Made by a program: the position numbers and the translations under genes. From CAZISM01 sp964541895 (GTDB taxonomy: Bacteria > Zhuqueibacterota > Zhuqueibacteria > Residuimicrobiales > Residuimicrobiaceae), in NCBI GenBank assembly GCA_964541895.1, contig CAZISM010000042.1, positions 1 to 41,259 of the forward strand: 41,259 nucleotides of DNA, read 5' to 3'. Position 1 is the stretch's first letter; every line of letters begins with the position of its first letter. Shown piece after piece: positions 17,665 to 26,807 of the stretch. The notes beneath the pieces were generated by a model. That model was given only the letters and a program-made list of their open reading frames with translations. It was not told the DNA's origin and did no database searches.

Positions 17665-17735
17665 GGGCTCTCATCCTTTCGGCAGCCGGTTCGGAGGGAA
17701 AAGGTTCTAATCTGGCGTGATCGTGTTGGCAGCGC

Positions 17736-19295
17736 CTAGGGTGCCGGCGTCGTATCGGTGTGCTGCCAGAAACGATCCCACAGCTCTTTCGTGACATACC
17801 CCCTGATTTCAACCCCTGGCCTGAGTTCAGTGTAATCGTCGAACAGCGGCACGTACATGTTTCGTTCGCCGCTGGCCGGCAACTCGTACACTTTTTGCAG
17901 CACCTGCTCCTCCTGATCCGGGCTGGCGATGACCAACTCAGGGACCGGCGGTTGCATCTCGACATGATTCCAGTACCCCACTTTGTGCAGGGAACGTAAA
18001 TACCACGGCAGCGGCCAATAGTCATCACCGCTGCAAATCACTTCTATATACATTTCGTTTGCCAGCGGGTGCTGTCGACAGATCTGCTCGATGCGTGCGA
18101 CGATCTTGAAAATGTCCGTGCTGGTGTGGCCATACACATAAGGATTGGACGGATCAGCGCTGTAACGAAAATTCAGCCATACCGCCTGACCGGCCAGATG
18201 GATGGAACCGATGGCCAGCAGAACGAAAAGGCCGCGCGTCCATTTTTTCGCTGCCGTCGACACATCGATCAGCACCACGGCGGCGCAGACGATCATGGGC
18301 TGATAAAATCCCAGCATGGTCCATGGGGTTTTGTAGGAAAGCGAACTGTACAGGATCAGCATAAAGAGGGTATAAAGAAAACAGAGCAGCAGGAAGGGCG
18401 AGAGCGAGCGCCGGCGGTTCCAGATCCATACCAGGCCGACCATAAACCAGAACAGCACAAAGCCTTCGCTCCAGACCGGTCGCGAGGGCCAGTGGTTAAA
18501 CGCCAGCAGCTGCAGGTAATAATACCAGGGGTGCAAATGGGATTGATGGCCGCCCGCGGCTCTGGCCAGGTAGGTTTTATAGGTCAACACCGAATCCGCA
18601 ACGCCCTGCAGATTCTGGCCAAAAGAGGAAAAAAAGAGAACCGAAGTCAAAACCGCGGCGGCGATCATCCAGCCCAGGTGGGCCGTTTTGAGCCGCCACG
18701 CCGGCTTTGAATACCACCAGACCAGGGCAGCGGCCAGGATAGCGGCTGCCACGGGGATGACGGCGGTCTCTTTGCTGGCATGCATCAATCCCAAAAACAG
18801 GCCGGTGAGCATTGCCCAGCCCTTGCCGCCGTCGCTCACCAGGCGCCAGCTGCAGACCAGCATGGCAAAGGAAAAGCACACCAGCAGCATTTCCTGAATA
18901 TAGTAGCGACTGTAAAACACCATGGCGGGAGAAATCGCGGTAAAAAAAGCGGCCAGCAGGATCGCCGCCGGGCTGATCTCTTTTTTGAGCAAGAGAAACA
19001 CGAACAGCAGCGCCAGGCCGAAAAAAGCCGGCACCAGCCGCAGCGTGCGTTCAGAGATCTCTTGCAGCGTATGCGCGCCGGACCCCCAGGCAGGGATCAG
19101 GGTGAAATAGTTGAGCGTCGGCCCGTGATATTCATAGGGATCATAGCGGTAAGAGTGCCGTTCCAGCAGATCGCCGAATTTGCTGGCATGGACCGCTTCA
19201 TCGGTGTGCATCGGGCGCTGCGAAAGTTGTACGGTTCGCAGCGCCGCGGCACAAAGAAGGATAATGCTGAAAAGAATCCAGAAACGCCGATTCAT
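17736..19295 (-). CDS. polytopic membrane protein, Agl23/TIGR03663-like (ArnT/PMT superfamily)
   Basis: The 519-residue protein begins with a membrane helix followed by a periplasmic loop containing MHTDEAVHASKF. The acidic DE pair corresponds to the catalytic or metal-binding loop of ArnT/PMT-type GT-C glycosyltransferases. About ten membrane helices follow to about residue 375 (for example LVPAFFGLALLFVFLLL, ILLAAFFTAISPAMVFYSRYY, FVLFWFMVGLVWIW), and then a soluble C-terminal domain of about 130 residues. The pattern fits the TIGR03663/Agl23-like family, which probably transfers sugars from lipid-linked donors. The ATG lies one base after the stop of the upstream discoidin-like gene, so translation is likely coupled. 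Confidence 0.8.
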   Translation of the reverse strand: MNRRFWILFSIILLCAAALRTVQLSQRPMHTDEAVHASKFGDLLERHSYRYDPYEYHGPTLNYFTLIPAWGSGAHTLQEISERTLRLVPAFFGLALLFVFLLLKKEISPAAILLAAFFTAISPAMVFYSRYYIQEMLLVCFSFAMLVCSWRLVSDGGKGWAMLTGLFLGLMHASKETAVIPVAAAILAAALVWWYSKPAWRLKTAHLGWMIAAAVLTSVLFFSSFGQNLQGVADSVLTYKTYLARAAGGHQSHLHPWYYYLQLLAFNHWPSRPVWSEGFVLFWFMVGLVWIWNRRRSLSPFLLLCFLYTLFMLILYSSLSYKTPWTMLGFYQPMIVCAAVVLIDVSTAAKKWTRGLFVLLAIGSIHLAGQAVWLNFRYSADPSNPYVYGHTSTDIFKIVARIEQICRQHPLANEMYIEVICSGDDYWPLPWYLRSLHKVGYWNHVEMQPPVPELVIASPDQEEQVLQKVYELPASGERNMYVPLFDDYTELRPGVEIRGYVTKELWDRFWQHTDTTPAP

Positions 19296-19296
19296 C

Positions 19297-19989
19297 TTAC
19301 TTGGCGGGTCGGCCCCAAACTTCCAGTTCGATCCAGTGGTTCAGGTCGTTGTTGTTGTTGCCGTTGGAATAGGCGCGGACATAGCGGCCTTTGACGCCTT
19401 TGGCATCGATCAGCTTGCCTTCGGACGTTTCGATATAGTTCATGTCCTTGCCCACACCCATCCCGGCGGTGTTGTCGTCGTCGTTGTTGAAAATAGATTT
19501 GACGTTGGTGGTGAAATCCTTGTCATCCGCCACCTGGACGATCACGTCAAAGTAAACCCGCGGCTGCTTGTGGTAGTGCCAGATTACGACGGCATAGATT
19601 TCGTTTTTGCCGCCCAGATCGACGGTGACATGCTGCTGGAACGGTCCCAGTTCGACATAGCTGCCGTCTTCGGCTTCCTTGTCGCCATCGGTGATCATGG
19701 CGATTTCACCGATCACCGGTGCATCGTCGCTGCTGACGACCGGCTTTTTCAGCGAAAGGTTTTTCACGCCGAGGGGCGCGAGAAAAGCCGGACGGGCTTT
19801 GCCCAGCGGTTTTTCCAGATTCTTGATCTGCATGTTGGTCGGCGTACCGACAAACATCGGGTTCGGCAGTTTGATCTCCAGGGGCGCCATTTTCTCGCCC
19901 GCCGGAGCCTGGGCCTGGGCCAGAGTCGCGTAGAGCAGTCCGACGGACGCCACCACCATGACTTTGACCAGCATGGAAAGATATTTCAT
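19297..19989 (-). CDS. exported discoidin (F5/8 type C)-like protein
   Basis: I place the start at the ATG at 19989 (230 residues), because GGAGG lies six bases upstream and a clear signal peptide follows (VMVVASVGLLYATLAQAQA). The upstream extension to 20103 has no support. Residues of about 95-228 resemble an F5/8 type C (discoidin-like) beta-sandwich: GEIAMITDGDKE, SYVELGPFQQHVTVDLGG, IYAVVIWHYH, GRYVRAYSNGNNNNDLNHWIELEVWG. Such domains usually bind carbohydrates. I recall very similar proteins in Planctomycetes, also near Gfo/Idh/MocA genes, with no described function. It directly follows such a gene here and is coupled to the membrane protein gene. Confidence 0.75.
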   Translation of the reverse strand: MKYLSMLVKVMVVASVGLLYATLAQAQAPAGEKMAPLEIKLPNPMFVGTPTNMQIKNLEKPLGKARPAFLAPLGVKNLSLKKPVVSSDDAPVIGEIAMITDGDKEAEDGSYVELGPFQQHVTVDLGGKNEIYAVVIWHYHKQPRVYFDVIVQVADDKDFTTNVKSIFNNDDDNTAGMGVGKDMNYIETSEGKLIDAKGVKGRYVRAYSNGNNNNDLNHWIELEVWGRPAK

Positions 19990-20113
19990 GTAAAACCTCC
20001 ATTTGGTATGAACAGGGCTGTATTTCTTAAACGCTTTTCCAGCCGCGGCGTTCCCGTGCAGAGAACGCCGCGCCGGAACTACAGCCCCGACGATCCGGTT
20101 CAATGTTACTCAG

Positions 20114-21523
20114 CTACAGCGTCCAGCCTTTGCGATATTCGAAATGCAGCAACTGGTTGGCTTCCGGGCAATTGGTGAATTCGCCTTTTTCGCCGTCCCA
20201 TTCCAGCACCAGGTTCTTATCGCTCATACGCACCGCCACGTTGCCGATCAGCATGGTTTCGGTCAACGGACCAGAGTAGGAGAAATTGGTCGTAGCGGCC
20301 GTGGCGTCGCCTTTTTTACAGGCGGCGATCCATTCTTCATGAATGCCGGGCGAACGCGGGATCGATTTGGCCGGACGTTTATAGTCTTTCATCTTGGTCT
20401 CTGGCACCAGGCGCGGATTCTCGCCATAGGTACCGCAGATCAACATGCCCTTACTACCGATAAAGAGAACGCCGCCACCATCGCTGGGTCCCATACGGCG
20501 TCCCATTTCCAGCTCTACCGGGCGCGGCGGGGTCAAACCGCCATCCCACCAGTACATACGCACCGGCGGCATTTTGCCGCGAGCCGGGAAATCATAAACC
20601 AGGCATTCGGCCATGGGCGGAGAGTCTTTGGTGAATCTGGTCGAACTGGCGTACACCCGGGAGGGGTACTTTAATTTCAGCGGCCAATAGGCGTGATCGA
20701 TGATGTGGGCGCCCATGTCGCCGATGGCGCCGGTGCCGAAATCCCACCAGCCGCGCCACGCGAACGGCGCGTACGACGGGTGATAAGGCCGCCAGCCGGC
20801 CGGTCCTAACCACAGATCCCAGTCCAGGGTCGGAGGACAAGAGGGGATGTCTTTGGGCGCTTCGATGCCCTGCGGCCAGATGGGCCGATTGGTCCAGCAA
20901 TGCACCTCTTTAACGTCGCCGATGGCACCATCCCAAATCCATTCGCACACCAGGCGGCCGCCTTCCTGAGAATGGCCCTGGTTACCCATCTGGGTCACCA
21001 CGCCCATCTCTTTGGCGGTTTGCGCCAGCATGCGGGCTTCATAAATCGTATGCGTCAGCGGTTTCTGCACAAAGACATGCTTTTTCATTTTCATGGCCAT
21101 CATGGCGGCCACGGCGTGCGTGTGATCCGGAGTGCTGACCGTTACGGCATCGATGTCTTTTTCCTTGTCCAGCATGACGCGAAAATCTTTGTAGAATTTC
21201 GCTTTCGGGTAATTGTCAAAGGCATTCTTCTTTTCCTGATCACCGTGTTTTTGCGCCGCTTTTACCTCATCAACGTCGCACAGTGCGATAACGTTTTCCG
21301 TAGCCATCTTTTCCGAATCGGAAAATCCTTTACCGCCGATACCGATACAGGCGATGTTCAGCTTGTCGCTCGGCGCCTGGTACCCTGGACCGCCTAACAC
21401 ATGGCGCGGGACAATAATGAACGAGGACGCCACCGCTGTGCCTCCCAAAAACTGGCGGCGGGAAACCTCTTTATCCAACATCGTGGTCTTTTTTTCTTGA
21501 CTCATGATCACTTGTCCTTTCAT
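20114..21523 (-). CDS. Gfo/Idh/MocA oxidoreductase 1, Tat-exported
   Basis: The 469-residue protein has a Tat signal (SRRQFLGG at about 21-28, then a hydrophobic stretch). A Rossmann domain follows (LNIACIGIGGKG, then ALCDVDE), with TPDHTHA and QKPL carrying the conserved Lys of the family. The C-terminal domain includes WDLWLGPAGWRPYHPSYAPF, GAIGDMGAHIIDHAYWPL and a final YRKGWTL. That ending differs from the other paralogues here, so it belongs to a separate subfamily. These enzymes oxidise or reduce sugars with NAD(P). The ATG at 21523 has GGAG eight bases upstream; a second candidate at 21505 has AAAGGA. A possible promoter lies about 80-110 nt upstream. Confidence 0.93.
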   Translation of the reverse strand: MKGQVIMSQEKKTTMLDKEVSRRQFLGGTAVASSFIIVPRHVLGGPGYQAPSDKLNIACIGIGGKGFSDSEKMATENVIALCDVDEVKAAQKHGDQEKKNAFDNYPKAKFYKDFRVMLDKEKDIDAVTVSTPDHTHAVAAMMAMKMKKHVFVQKPLTHTIYEARMLAQTAKEMGVVTQMGNQGHSQEGGRLVCEWIWDGAIGDVKEVHCWTNRPIWPQGIEAPKDIPSCPPTLDWDLWLGPAGWRPYHPSYAPFAWRGWWDFGTGAIGDMGAHIIDHAYWPLKLKYPSRVYASSTRFTKDSPPMAECLVYDFPARGKMPPVRMYWWDGGLTPPRPVELEMGRRMGPSDGGGVLFIGSKGMLICGTYGENPRLVPETKMKDYKRPAKSIPRSPGIHEEWIAACKKGDATAATTNFSYSGPLTETMLIGNVAVRMSDKNLVLEWDGEKGEFTNCPEANQLLHFEYRKGWTL

Positions 21524-21603
21524 TGTTACTTCTCCAAGGGCAAAGATGGCTGATCGATCATGACAAACGAGAGGCCTCTTTGCTGAACTCTTAACAAGAA
21601 TAA

Positions 21604-21632
21604 AAAATAATGCTATTTATCATTCAATTCAA
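21604..21632 (-). promoter_or_regulatory. candidate sigma70-type promoter for oxidoreductase 1
   Basis: On the minus strand TTGAAT (21632-21627) and TATTTT (21609-21604) are separated by 17 nt, each matching four of six consensus bases, in AT-rich DNA ahead of the gene at 21523. A palindrome AGAGGCCTCT (21570-21579) lies just downstream and could be an operator. Confidence 0.35.
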
Positions 21633-21652
21633 GCCATTTTTTCGAACCGCGG

Positions 21653-23710
21653 TCACTTGAGGCGGCTCAACTGGCTCTGGACGTCGTTTTTCAGATTGGT
21701 GTTTTGTGTCACCGCCAGCACCTTTTGCAGGGCGGCTTTGACCTCCGCCGGATTGTTTTTGGCCAGACGGCGGGATATGCTCAAAATGGCCGCGCCGGCT
21801 TCATCCTGAATGCCGTCGGTCGCCAGACAGCTGAGGGCGACGTTCAAAGCATCCAGGGAACCCAGCTCGCCCAGACCGGAGAGAACCGTTTTCTTTTCAG
21901 CGTCTTCTTTGGCCAGGGCCATGGCTATTTGGTACAGAGCCAATGTTTCCGCTTCGGGGCGGCTGCTGCCCTGCTTGACCAGCCGCAAGTAACCGCGCAA
22001 CGCCAAAACCTGGTGGCGCGGAGTGGCGCCGGTTCGCGCCAGTTCCTGCAGATCCGGCAAGGGATCGGCCGTAGGCCAATCCGACAATGACCGGACAGCC
22101 GCGATTTGAATCTCTTCGTTCTTGTCCTTCAAGGCGGAGCGCAGCACCGGCAGACCGGGAGCCGCGCCGATACGGCCCAGGACCCGCAACAGGCTGATAC
22201 GGGCCATCTCTTCTTTGGCGGCCGGCAGTTTGCTCAATACCGGCTCGCTGCGTTTGGCCGGATCGCTGATTTTCTGCGATACCGCCGAAACGGCGGTCAA
22301 GGCTTCGTTTTGTTCCGTTTCCGATCTGGTCGCCATGAGCAGATCGATCATAGCCGGCATATCGTCAGCACCGGCAATCTGGCCAAGCACTTTGAGCGAA
22401 GCGATCCGCACCTGAGCGTTGGCATCCCTGGCCATCGTAAGCAGAACCGGTGCGGCGGTAACGATGTTTCTCTCACCGACCGCTGCGATGTATTCAATTT
22501 TTTCCGCACCCGTGGCCGAGGAAACCCCCTGCATCACCGTGGCGTCCACATTCTGGCCGTTGACCAGATAGAGCGCTTCCTGCGCCGCTTTTTTCTCATC
22601 ATCCGATGTTGCAGCCGCCACTTTTACGAGCAGCGGTACGGTGGCGGCATTTCCCAGTTTTGCCAGCGCTTTGAGGGCGGCCATGCGCACCGCGGCCTGT
22701 TCGTCAGCCACCGCCTTTTCAACATTGGCCGCGACAGCGGCATCGCCACGGTCGGCGAGCGCAGCCAGCAGCTGCACCTTTAAAGCAGGCGACAGGGTGT
22801 TGAGTCGGCCGGCAAAGGCCGACATGGAGCTCCCGGCCGGAAGAGACCGCAGCAGGGTGATGGCCATGGATTTGGCGATATCGTCACCGCTTTGAATCGT
22901 AGTCAGCAACAGCGCACTGCTGTTGGCCTTATCGGCCAGCATCTGCCCGCGCAACGCTGCGGCACGAACAGGCTCGGGATATTCGGCAGACTGGTATTTT
23001 TTATAAACCGCCACCGCGTCAGCCGATTTTCCATCCGACACCATTTTGTCGGCGCATTTCAGCACGGCATCAAGACTCACGCTCAAGACCTCGCCTTTCG
23101 CTCCAGCCAGGCTGGTTTGCAGGGCTTGCAGCGCAGCAGGGTCGCCGATTTTGCCTAGGGCCGCCGCGGCGGCCGCGGCCAGAACCGGATCCGGGCTCTG
23201 CAGATATTTGGCCAGAACCGGCACGGCTTTCACCACGCCGCGTTGGCCAAGAGTGTTGACCACGCCCACCGTAACAAGGCCGGTGCTTTTGCTGAGCGCT
23301 TTCAGCAACGCCCCGTCCACTTCCTGTCCGGGAATGCGTTCGAGGGCGTAGCGTGCCATATCAGCGGTCTGAGCATCTTTGAGCATATCAGCCAGCACCG
23401 GCACAGAAGCGGCGGTGCCGATAATGCTCAACCGCTGGCAGACGAACTGCCGGGCCGCCAGGGGCGCTTTGGTTTTCAAAATGGCCGAAATCTTTTTTTC
23501 CAGCGTCTTTAGCGCCGCCGGGTCCTTGTAGGCGGCCTGTTCCAGCGCGGTCCACTGCGTCAGGGGTTCACGGCTCTGCCCCCAGTCATAGGTCGCCACC
23601 TGGCTCAGCACCTGTTCCAGATTGGCAGGCGCCTGCGCTCCTGCCTGATGGAACATCATCAGGACCAAAAGGGCCAGCAGAAAAATTTGCATATACCTTG
23701 TCATGTTCAT
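21653..23710 (-). CDS. exported HEAT-repeat protein
   Basis: The 685-residue protein has a Sec signal (IFLLALLVLMMFHQAGAQA) and is otherwise a continuous alpha-helical solenoid. At least a dozen HEAT/Armadillo-like units of about 30-35 residues can be counted, such as AVPVLAKYLQSPDPVLAAAAAAALGKIGD and LPVLRSALKDKNEEIQIAAVRSLSDW. No catalytic motif is visible. Such solenoids act as protein-binding scaffolds. It sits between two Gfo/Idh/MocA genes (38 nt after one ends), which suggests a periplasmic scaffold or inspection role for the enzymes, but this is inference. GAGGAG lies just before the ATG at 23710, and an ATG two codons later is equally possible. Confidence 0.88.
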   Translation of the reverse strand: MNMTRYMQIFLLALLVLMMFHQAGAQAPANLEQVLSQVATYDWGQSREPLTQWTALEQAAYKDPAALKTLEKKISAILKTKAPLAARQFVCQRLSIIGTAASVPVLADMLKDAQTADMARYALERIPGQEVDGALLKALSKSTGLVTVGVVNTLGQRGVVKAVPVLAKYLQSPDPVLAAAAAAALGKIGDPAALQALQTSLAGAKGEVLSVSLDAVLKCADKMVSDGKSADAVAVYKKYQSAEYPEPVRAAALRGQMLADKANSSALLLTTIQSGDDIAKSMAITLLRSLPAGSSMSAFAGRLNTLSPALKVQLLAALADRGDAAVAANVEKAVADEQAAVRMAALKALAKLGNAATVPLLVKVAAATSDDEKKAAQEALYLVNGQNVDATVMQGVSSATGAEKIEYIAAVGERNIVTAAPVLLTMARDANAQVRIASLKVLGQIAGADDMPAMIDLLMATRSETEQNEALTAVSAVSQKISDPAKRSEPVLSKLPAAKEEMARISLLRVLGRIGAAPGLPVLRSALKDKNEEIQIAAVRSLSDWPTADPLPDLQELARTGATPRHQVLALRGYLRLVKQGSSRPEAETLALYQIAMALAKEDAEKKTVLSGLGELGSLDALNVALSCLATDGIQDEAGAAILSISRRLAKNNPAEVKAALQKVLAVTQNTNLKNDVQSQLSRLK

Positions 23711-23748
23711 ACACTCCTCTTCTGTTCTTTAGTGCTAATTTTCACTCT

Positions 23749-25053
23749 CTATATTTTCCAGGGCGCGCGCATGGCATTACCCAGCATCGCGTTTGCAGTC
23801 GGATCGTTCAGGATCTGTTCGCTGTCAGGATCAAAGCGGAGCTTGCGTCCCAGCAACATGCTGATCTGGCCAAGATGAGCGGGCGTCACTGAACGGTGCG
23901 CCACTTCGGCCGGCGCGATGGTCAGTTTGCGGCTCTTTATGCAATCGAGGAAATTGCGCCAATGGCCCGTCGATTTGTACAGGTGCACGTCGTTGGCTCC
24001 AAAGCGGGTGCTGAGCAGCGATTTAGGATAGGCATCGATACCGCCACGATCCACCCAAACCCAGCCGTGCTCGCCGATCCATTTGGTGCCGCTGCGGATG
24101 TCGTCGTGACCACCGGCATAGGTGATGGTAACGCCGTTGCCATATTGGGCCGTGACGCGATATCTGGTTGCCGTGTCGTAAACGCCCTGTTTGGGATATT
24201 CACCATACCCTTCAACTTCTACCGGTGCGGCGTATTCGAGATCCAGCCCCCAATGGCCGATATCGCCGTGATGGCCGATCCAGTCGGTCAACTGGCCGCC
24301 GCCATAATCCAGCACCCAGCGCCAATTCTTGTGCACACGCGATTCGCAATAGGGGCTGTAAGGGGCAGGGCCGAGCCAGAAATCATAATCAAGTTCTTTG
24401 GGCGGCGCTTTGAAAATATCTCTGCCAAAGGAGCCGGCGAAATCGGAATGGCCGGCAGGGAGCCCGACCTCGGCGGTTCGCACCTTGCCGATGCAGCCGT
24501 TTCGCACCAGTTCACAGGCGAAACGAAAATGGGATTGCGACCGCTGCCAACTGCCGGTTTGCCAGACGCGGCCGTATCGCTTCAGCGCCTCCACCATGGC
24601 GCGGCCCTCGCGGAGACTGTGAGCAAAGGGTTTTTCGCCGTAGCAATCCTTGCCGGCTTTGGCTGCGGCAATGACGGGAATGGCGTGCCAGTGATCCGGC
24701 AGACCCAGGCTGATTGCATCGATATCCTGGCGCATCAGGAGCTCGCGAAAATCATGATAAACGGCGCAGTCGGAGCGACCGTACTTTGTATTGACAATCG
24801 TGCGGGCGTTTTCCAGATGCTCCTGGTCCAGGTCGCAGACCGCGACGACCTGGCAATCTGCTTCCGAGAGAAAGCTCTTCATGTTATCGGTGCCCATCCA
24901 GCCGACGCCGATGCAGCCCATGACGATTTTATCGCTGGGCAGGATTCTGCCCGGCCGGCCGATGACGGACGATGGCACAATCGTGGGCGCGGCCAACGCG
25001 CCCAGAAACACGCTGCTCCGTTTTAAAAATTCTCTTCTGTTCTGTTTTTCCAT
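23749..25053 (-). CDS. Gfo/Idh/MocA oxidoreductase 2, Tat-exported
   Basis: I take the ATG at 25053 (434 residues), because the Tat signal NRREFLKRSS begins four residues later. The longer frame to 25140 runs through a repeat element. The Rossmann motif is GVGWMG, followed by AVCDLD, LPDHWHA and GEKPFAHS with the catalytic-type Lys. The C-terminal half has YDFWLGPAPYSPYCESRVH, DWIGHHGDIGHWGLD and the tail MRAPWKI shared in form with four other paralogues. It probably oxidises a sugar hydroxyl with tightly bound NAD(P) in the periplasm, by analogy with Zymomonas glucose-fructose oxidoreductase. Repeat copy B lies 33 nt upstream of the start. Confidence 0.93.
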   Translation of the reverse strand: MEKQNRREFLKRSSVFLGALAAPTIVPSSVIGRPGRILPSDKIVMGCIGVGWMGTDNMKSFLSEADCQVVAVCDLDQEHLENARTIVNTKYGRSDCAVYHDFRELLMRQDIDAISLGLPDHWHAIPVIAAAKAGKDCYGEKPFAHSLREGRAMVEALKRYGRVWQTGSWQRSQSHFRFACELVRNGCIGKVRTAEVGLPAGHSDFAGSFGRDIFKAPPKELDYDFWLGPAPYSPYCESRVHKNWRWVLDYGGGQLTDWIGHHGDIGHWGLDLEYAAPVEVEGYGEYPKQGVYDTATRYRVTAQYGNGVTITYAGGHDDIRSGTKWIGEHGWVWVDRGGIDAYPKSLLSTRFGANDVHLYKSTGHWRNFLDCIKSRKLTIAPAEVAHRSVTPAHLGQISMLLGRKLRFDPDSEQILNDPTANAMLGNAMRAPWKI

Positions 25054-25086
25054 AATGGAACAAACCTTTCCGTTGCTGATGTACTG

Positions 25087-25146
25087 CCTAACCCGGATAA
25101 ACCGGAGCCAAACGGCGGACACGTTTAGGGCGTCCAACATTTTTTG
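25087..25146 (-). repeat. upstream repeat element, copy B
   Basis: The 30-nt core (25087-25116, read on minus) is 27/30 identical to copy A at 37128-37157. It contains CCGGTTTATCCGGGTTAGG. Ahead of it lies a hairpin (GGACGC/GTGTCC on minus, one G-U pair; 25130-25135 with 25117-25122) preceded by six A. It sits 33 nt upstream of the start of oxidoreductase 2. Confidence 0.75.
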
Positions 25147-25167
25147 ATCACAGCCCGGCGCCGCAGA

Positions 25168-26463
25168 CTATTCAAGATGCCACGGGCTTCGCATCGGTCG
25201 GGACAACATTTTATTCGCATCCGGATCGTTGGTAAATCGTTCTGTTTCGTTGTCCCACAGCAGTTTTCGACCGCGTTTGATCGCCGCCAATCCGAGATGT
25301 CCTACCATGATCGAGTGATGACTGATCTCGGCAGGCGCAATGGTCTCTTTCCTGGAACGGACGCAGTCCAGGAAATTCTGACGATGATTTTCGCTGCGGT
25401 ACAGATGGATCTCTTCGGGTTTGATCATCACCCGCAACAGCGATTTGGGGTGGGCGTCGATCTTGCCGCGATCCACAAATACCCAGCCATCGGATCCTTC
25501 AAAGCGCACGCCCATGGGGTGCTGCTTGCTGTCCGCAACGATCATGGTAAACCCTTCCCGATAGGTACAGACAAAACGGTACCCTTCCATGGTATCGAAC
25601 AGCCCTTCCGCCGCTTTGGGCCAGACGCCGCTGCCCTCGATCTCGGCAGGCGAAGAGCGTTCGGTGTTCATGCCCCATTGGGCGATGTCGATGTGATGGC
25701 CGGCCCAATCGGTGAGCTGACCGCCGCCGTAATCGCTGATCCAGCGAAAATTCCAGTGACAGCGCGCTTCACAGTATGGAGCGTACGGCGCCGGTCCCAG
25801 CCACAGGTCGTAATCAAAATCATCCGGCGGAGCGGAAGGCCGGGTGTCGCCTTCGCGTATGCTGTTCCCATAGGGCAGGCCGACCTTGACGGTTTTTACC
25901 GTTCCGATGTAACCGTTACGAACCAGCTCACAGCCAAAACGAAAATTCTGTTCCGATCGCTGTTGACTCCCGGTCTGCCAGACGGTGCCGTACTTGGCCA
26001 CGGCATTGACGATGGCGCGACCTTCGGCGATGTTGTAGGCCAGCGGCTTTTCCGAATACACATCCTTGCCGGCGCGGCACGCCATCACGCCGGCCACGCC
26101 ATGCCACTGATCCGGCAGAGCGATACAGACGGCATCGATGTCCTGGCGCAACAGCAGGGCGCGAAAATCCTTGAACACCATGCAGTCGGAATTATCGTAT
26201 TTGAGATTGACCAGATCGCGGCCTTCATACAAATGCTTGCCGTCGACGTCGCAGACGGCCAGGACCTGGGCCTCTTTACGCTCCAGGAAGCCGCGCAGGT
26301 CAGCGGTGCCCATGCCGCCCATGCCGATGAATCCCATAGTGATGCGCTCGCTGGGGGCGATGTGGCCGTTCAATCCCAGAGCACGTCCCGGGATAATGGC
26401 CGGAGCCGCCACAGCCGCTGCCGTACGTGTGATCTGTTTTAAAAATTGTCTTCTGGTCGGCAC
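25168..26463 (-). CDS. Gfo/Idh/MocA oxidoreductase 3, Tat-exported, GTG start
   Basis: I choose the GTG at 26463 (431 residues): AGAGGAG lies seven bases upstream and the Tat signal TRRQFLKQITRTAAAVAAPA follows at once. The longer frame to 26544 would overlap the septoil-knot gene. The Rossmann motif is GMGGMG, then AVCDVD, LPDQWHG and SEKPLAYN. The C-terminal domain has YDLWLGPAPYAPYCEARCHWNF, GHHIDIAQWGM and the tail MRSPWHLE. It closely resembles oxidoreductase 2, suggesting tandem duplication. Substrate is unknown. The gap to the next gene downstream contains repeat copy B. Confidence 0.93.
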   Translation of the reverse strand: MPTRRQFLKQITRTAAAVAAPAIIPGRALGLNGHIAPSERITMGFIGMGGMGTADLRGFLERKEAQVLAVCDVDGKHLYEGRDLVNLKYDNSDCMVFKDFRALLLRQDIDAVCIALPDQWHGVAGVMACRAGKDVYSEKPLAYNIAEGRAIVNAVAKYGTVWQTGSQQRSEQNFRFGCELVRNGYIGTVKTVKVGLPYGNSIREGDTRPSAPPDDFDYDLWLGPAPYAPYCEARCHWNFRWISDYGGGQLTDWAGHHIDIAQWGMNTERSSPAEIEGSGVWPKAAEGLFDTMEGYRFVCTYREGFTMIVADSKQHPMGVRFEGSDGWVFVDRGKIDAHPKSLLRVMIKPEEIHLYRSENHRQNFLDCVRSRKETIAPAEISHHSIMVGHLGLAAIKRGRKLLWDNETERFTNDPDANKMLSRPMRSPWHLE

Positions 26464-26503
26464 TTTCGGTCTCCTCTTGGTAAATCTGATGTGCAGCCTG
26501 ATC

Positions 26504-26779
26504 TTACAGCAGACCGGACTTGCCGTCGTTCTGCCAGCCGGCATCCGATGCGATATCCGTCCTGAAAACGATCAGATCCGCTTCCCACTGGGAGGAGACA
26601 AAACAAACGGTTTTGTCGGCTTCGCTCTGAATGTCGGTATAGCACCACACCGGCGCCACCGTGGCGGCCCACATATCGGTCGTTTCATGAATGACCAGGT
26701 CGGCTTCCGAGCGGATATCGGCGACAAAGACTTTGAGGTCAGCGCTGCTGGCTATATCGGTTTTAAACAGCTTTGGCAT
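26504..26779 (-). CDS. septoil-knot (DUF6150-like) repeat protein
   Basis: The 91-residue protein starts at the ATG at 26779 with AGGAG five bases upstream. It consists of about six tandem units of 12-15 residues with the pattern [FV]-x-[TV]-D-I-x-S-x-A-D, for example FKTDIASSADLK, VFVADIRSEADLV, CYTDIQSEADKT and VFRTDIASDAGW. I recognise this as the DUF6150, or 7(1) septoil knot, type: small beta-rich proteins with a knotted fold and no established function. There is no signal peptide, so it should be cytoplasmic. It is inserted between two Tat-exported oxidoreductase genes (28 nt and 40 nt gaps) and is probably co-transcribed with them. A longer frame to 26863 overlaps the upstream gene and is not supported. 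Confidence 0.85.
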   Translation of the reverse strand: MPKLFKTDIASSADLKVFVADIRSEADLVIHETTDMWAATVAPVWCYTDIQSEADKTVCFVSSQWEADLIVFRTDIASDAGWQNDGKSGLL

Positions 26780-26807
26780 GGCTACTCCTATCGTTGATAA
26801 AAACGTT

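Noticed and set aside
25144..26442. A 432-codon plus-strand frame
   Set aside because: It is the shadow of oxidoreductase 3, without a ribosome site or recognisable domain.
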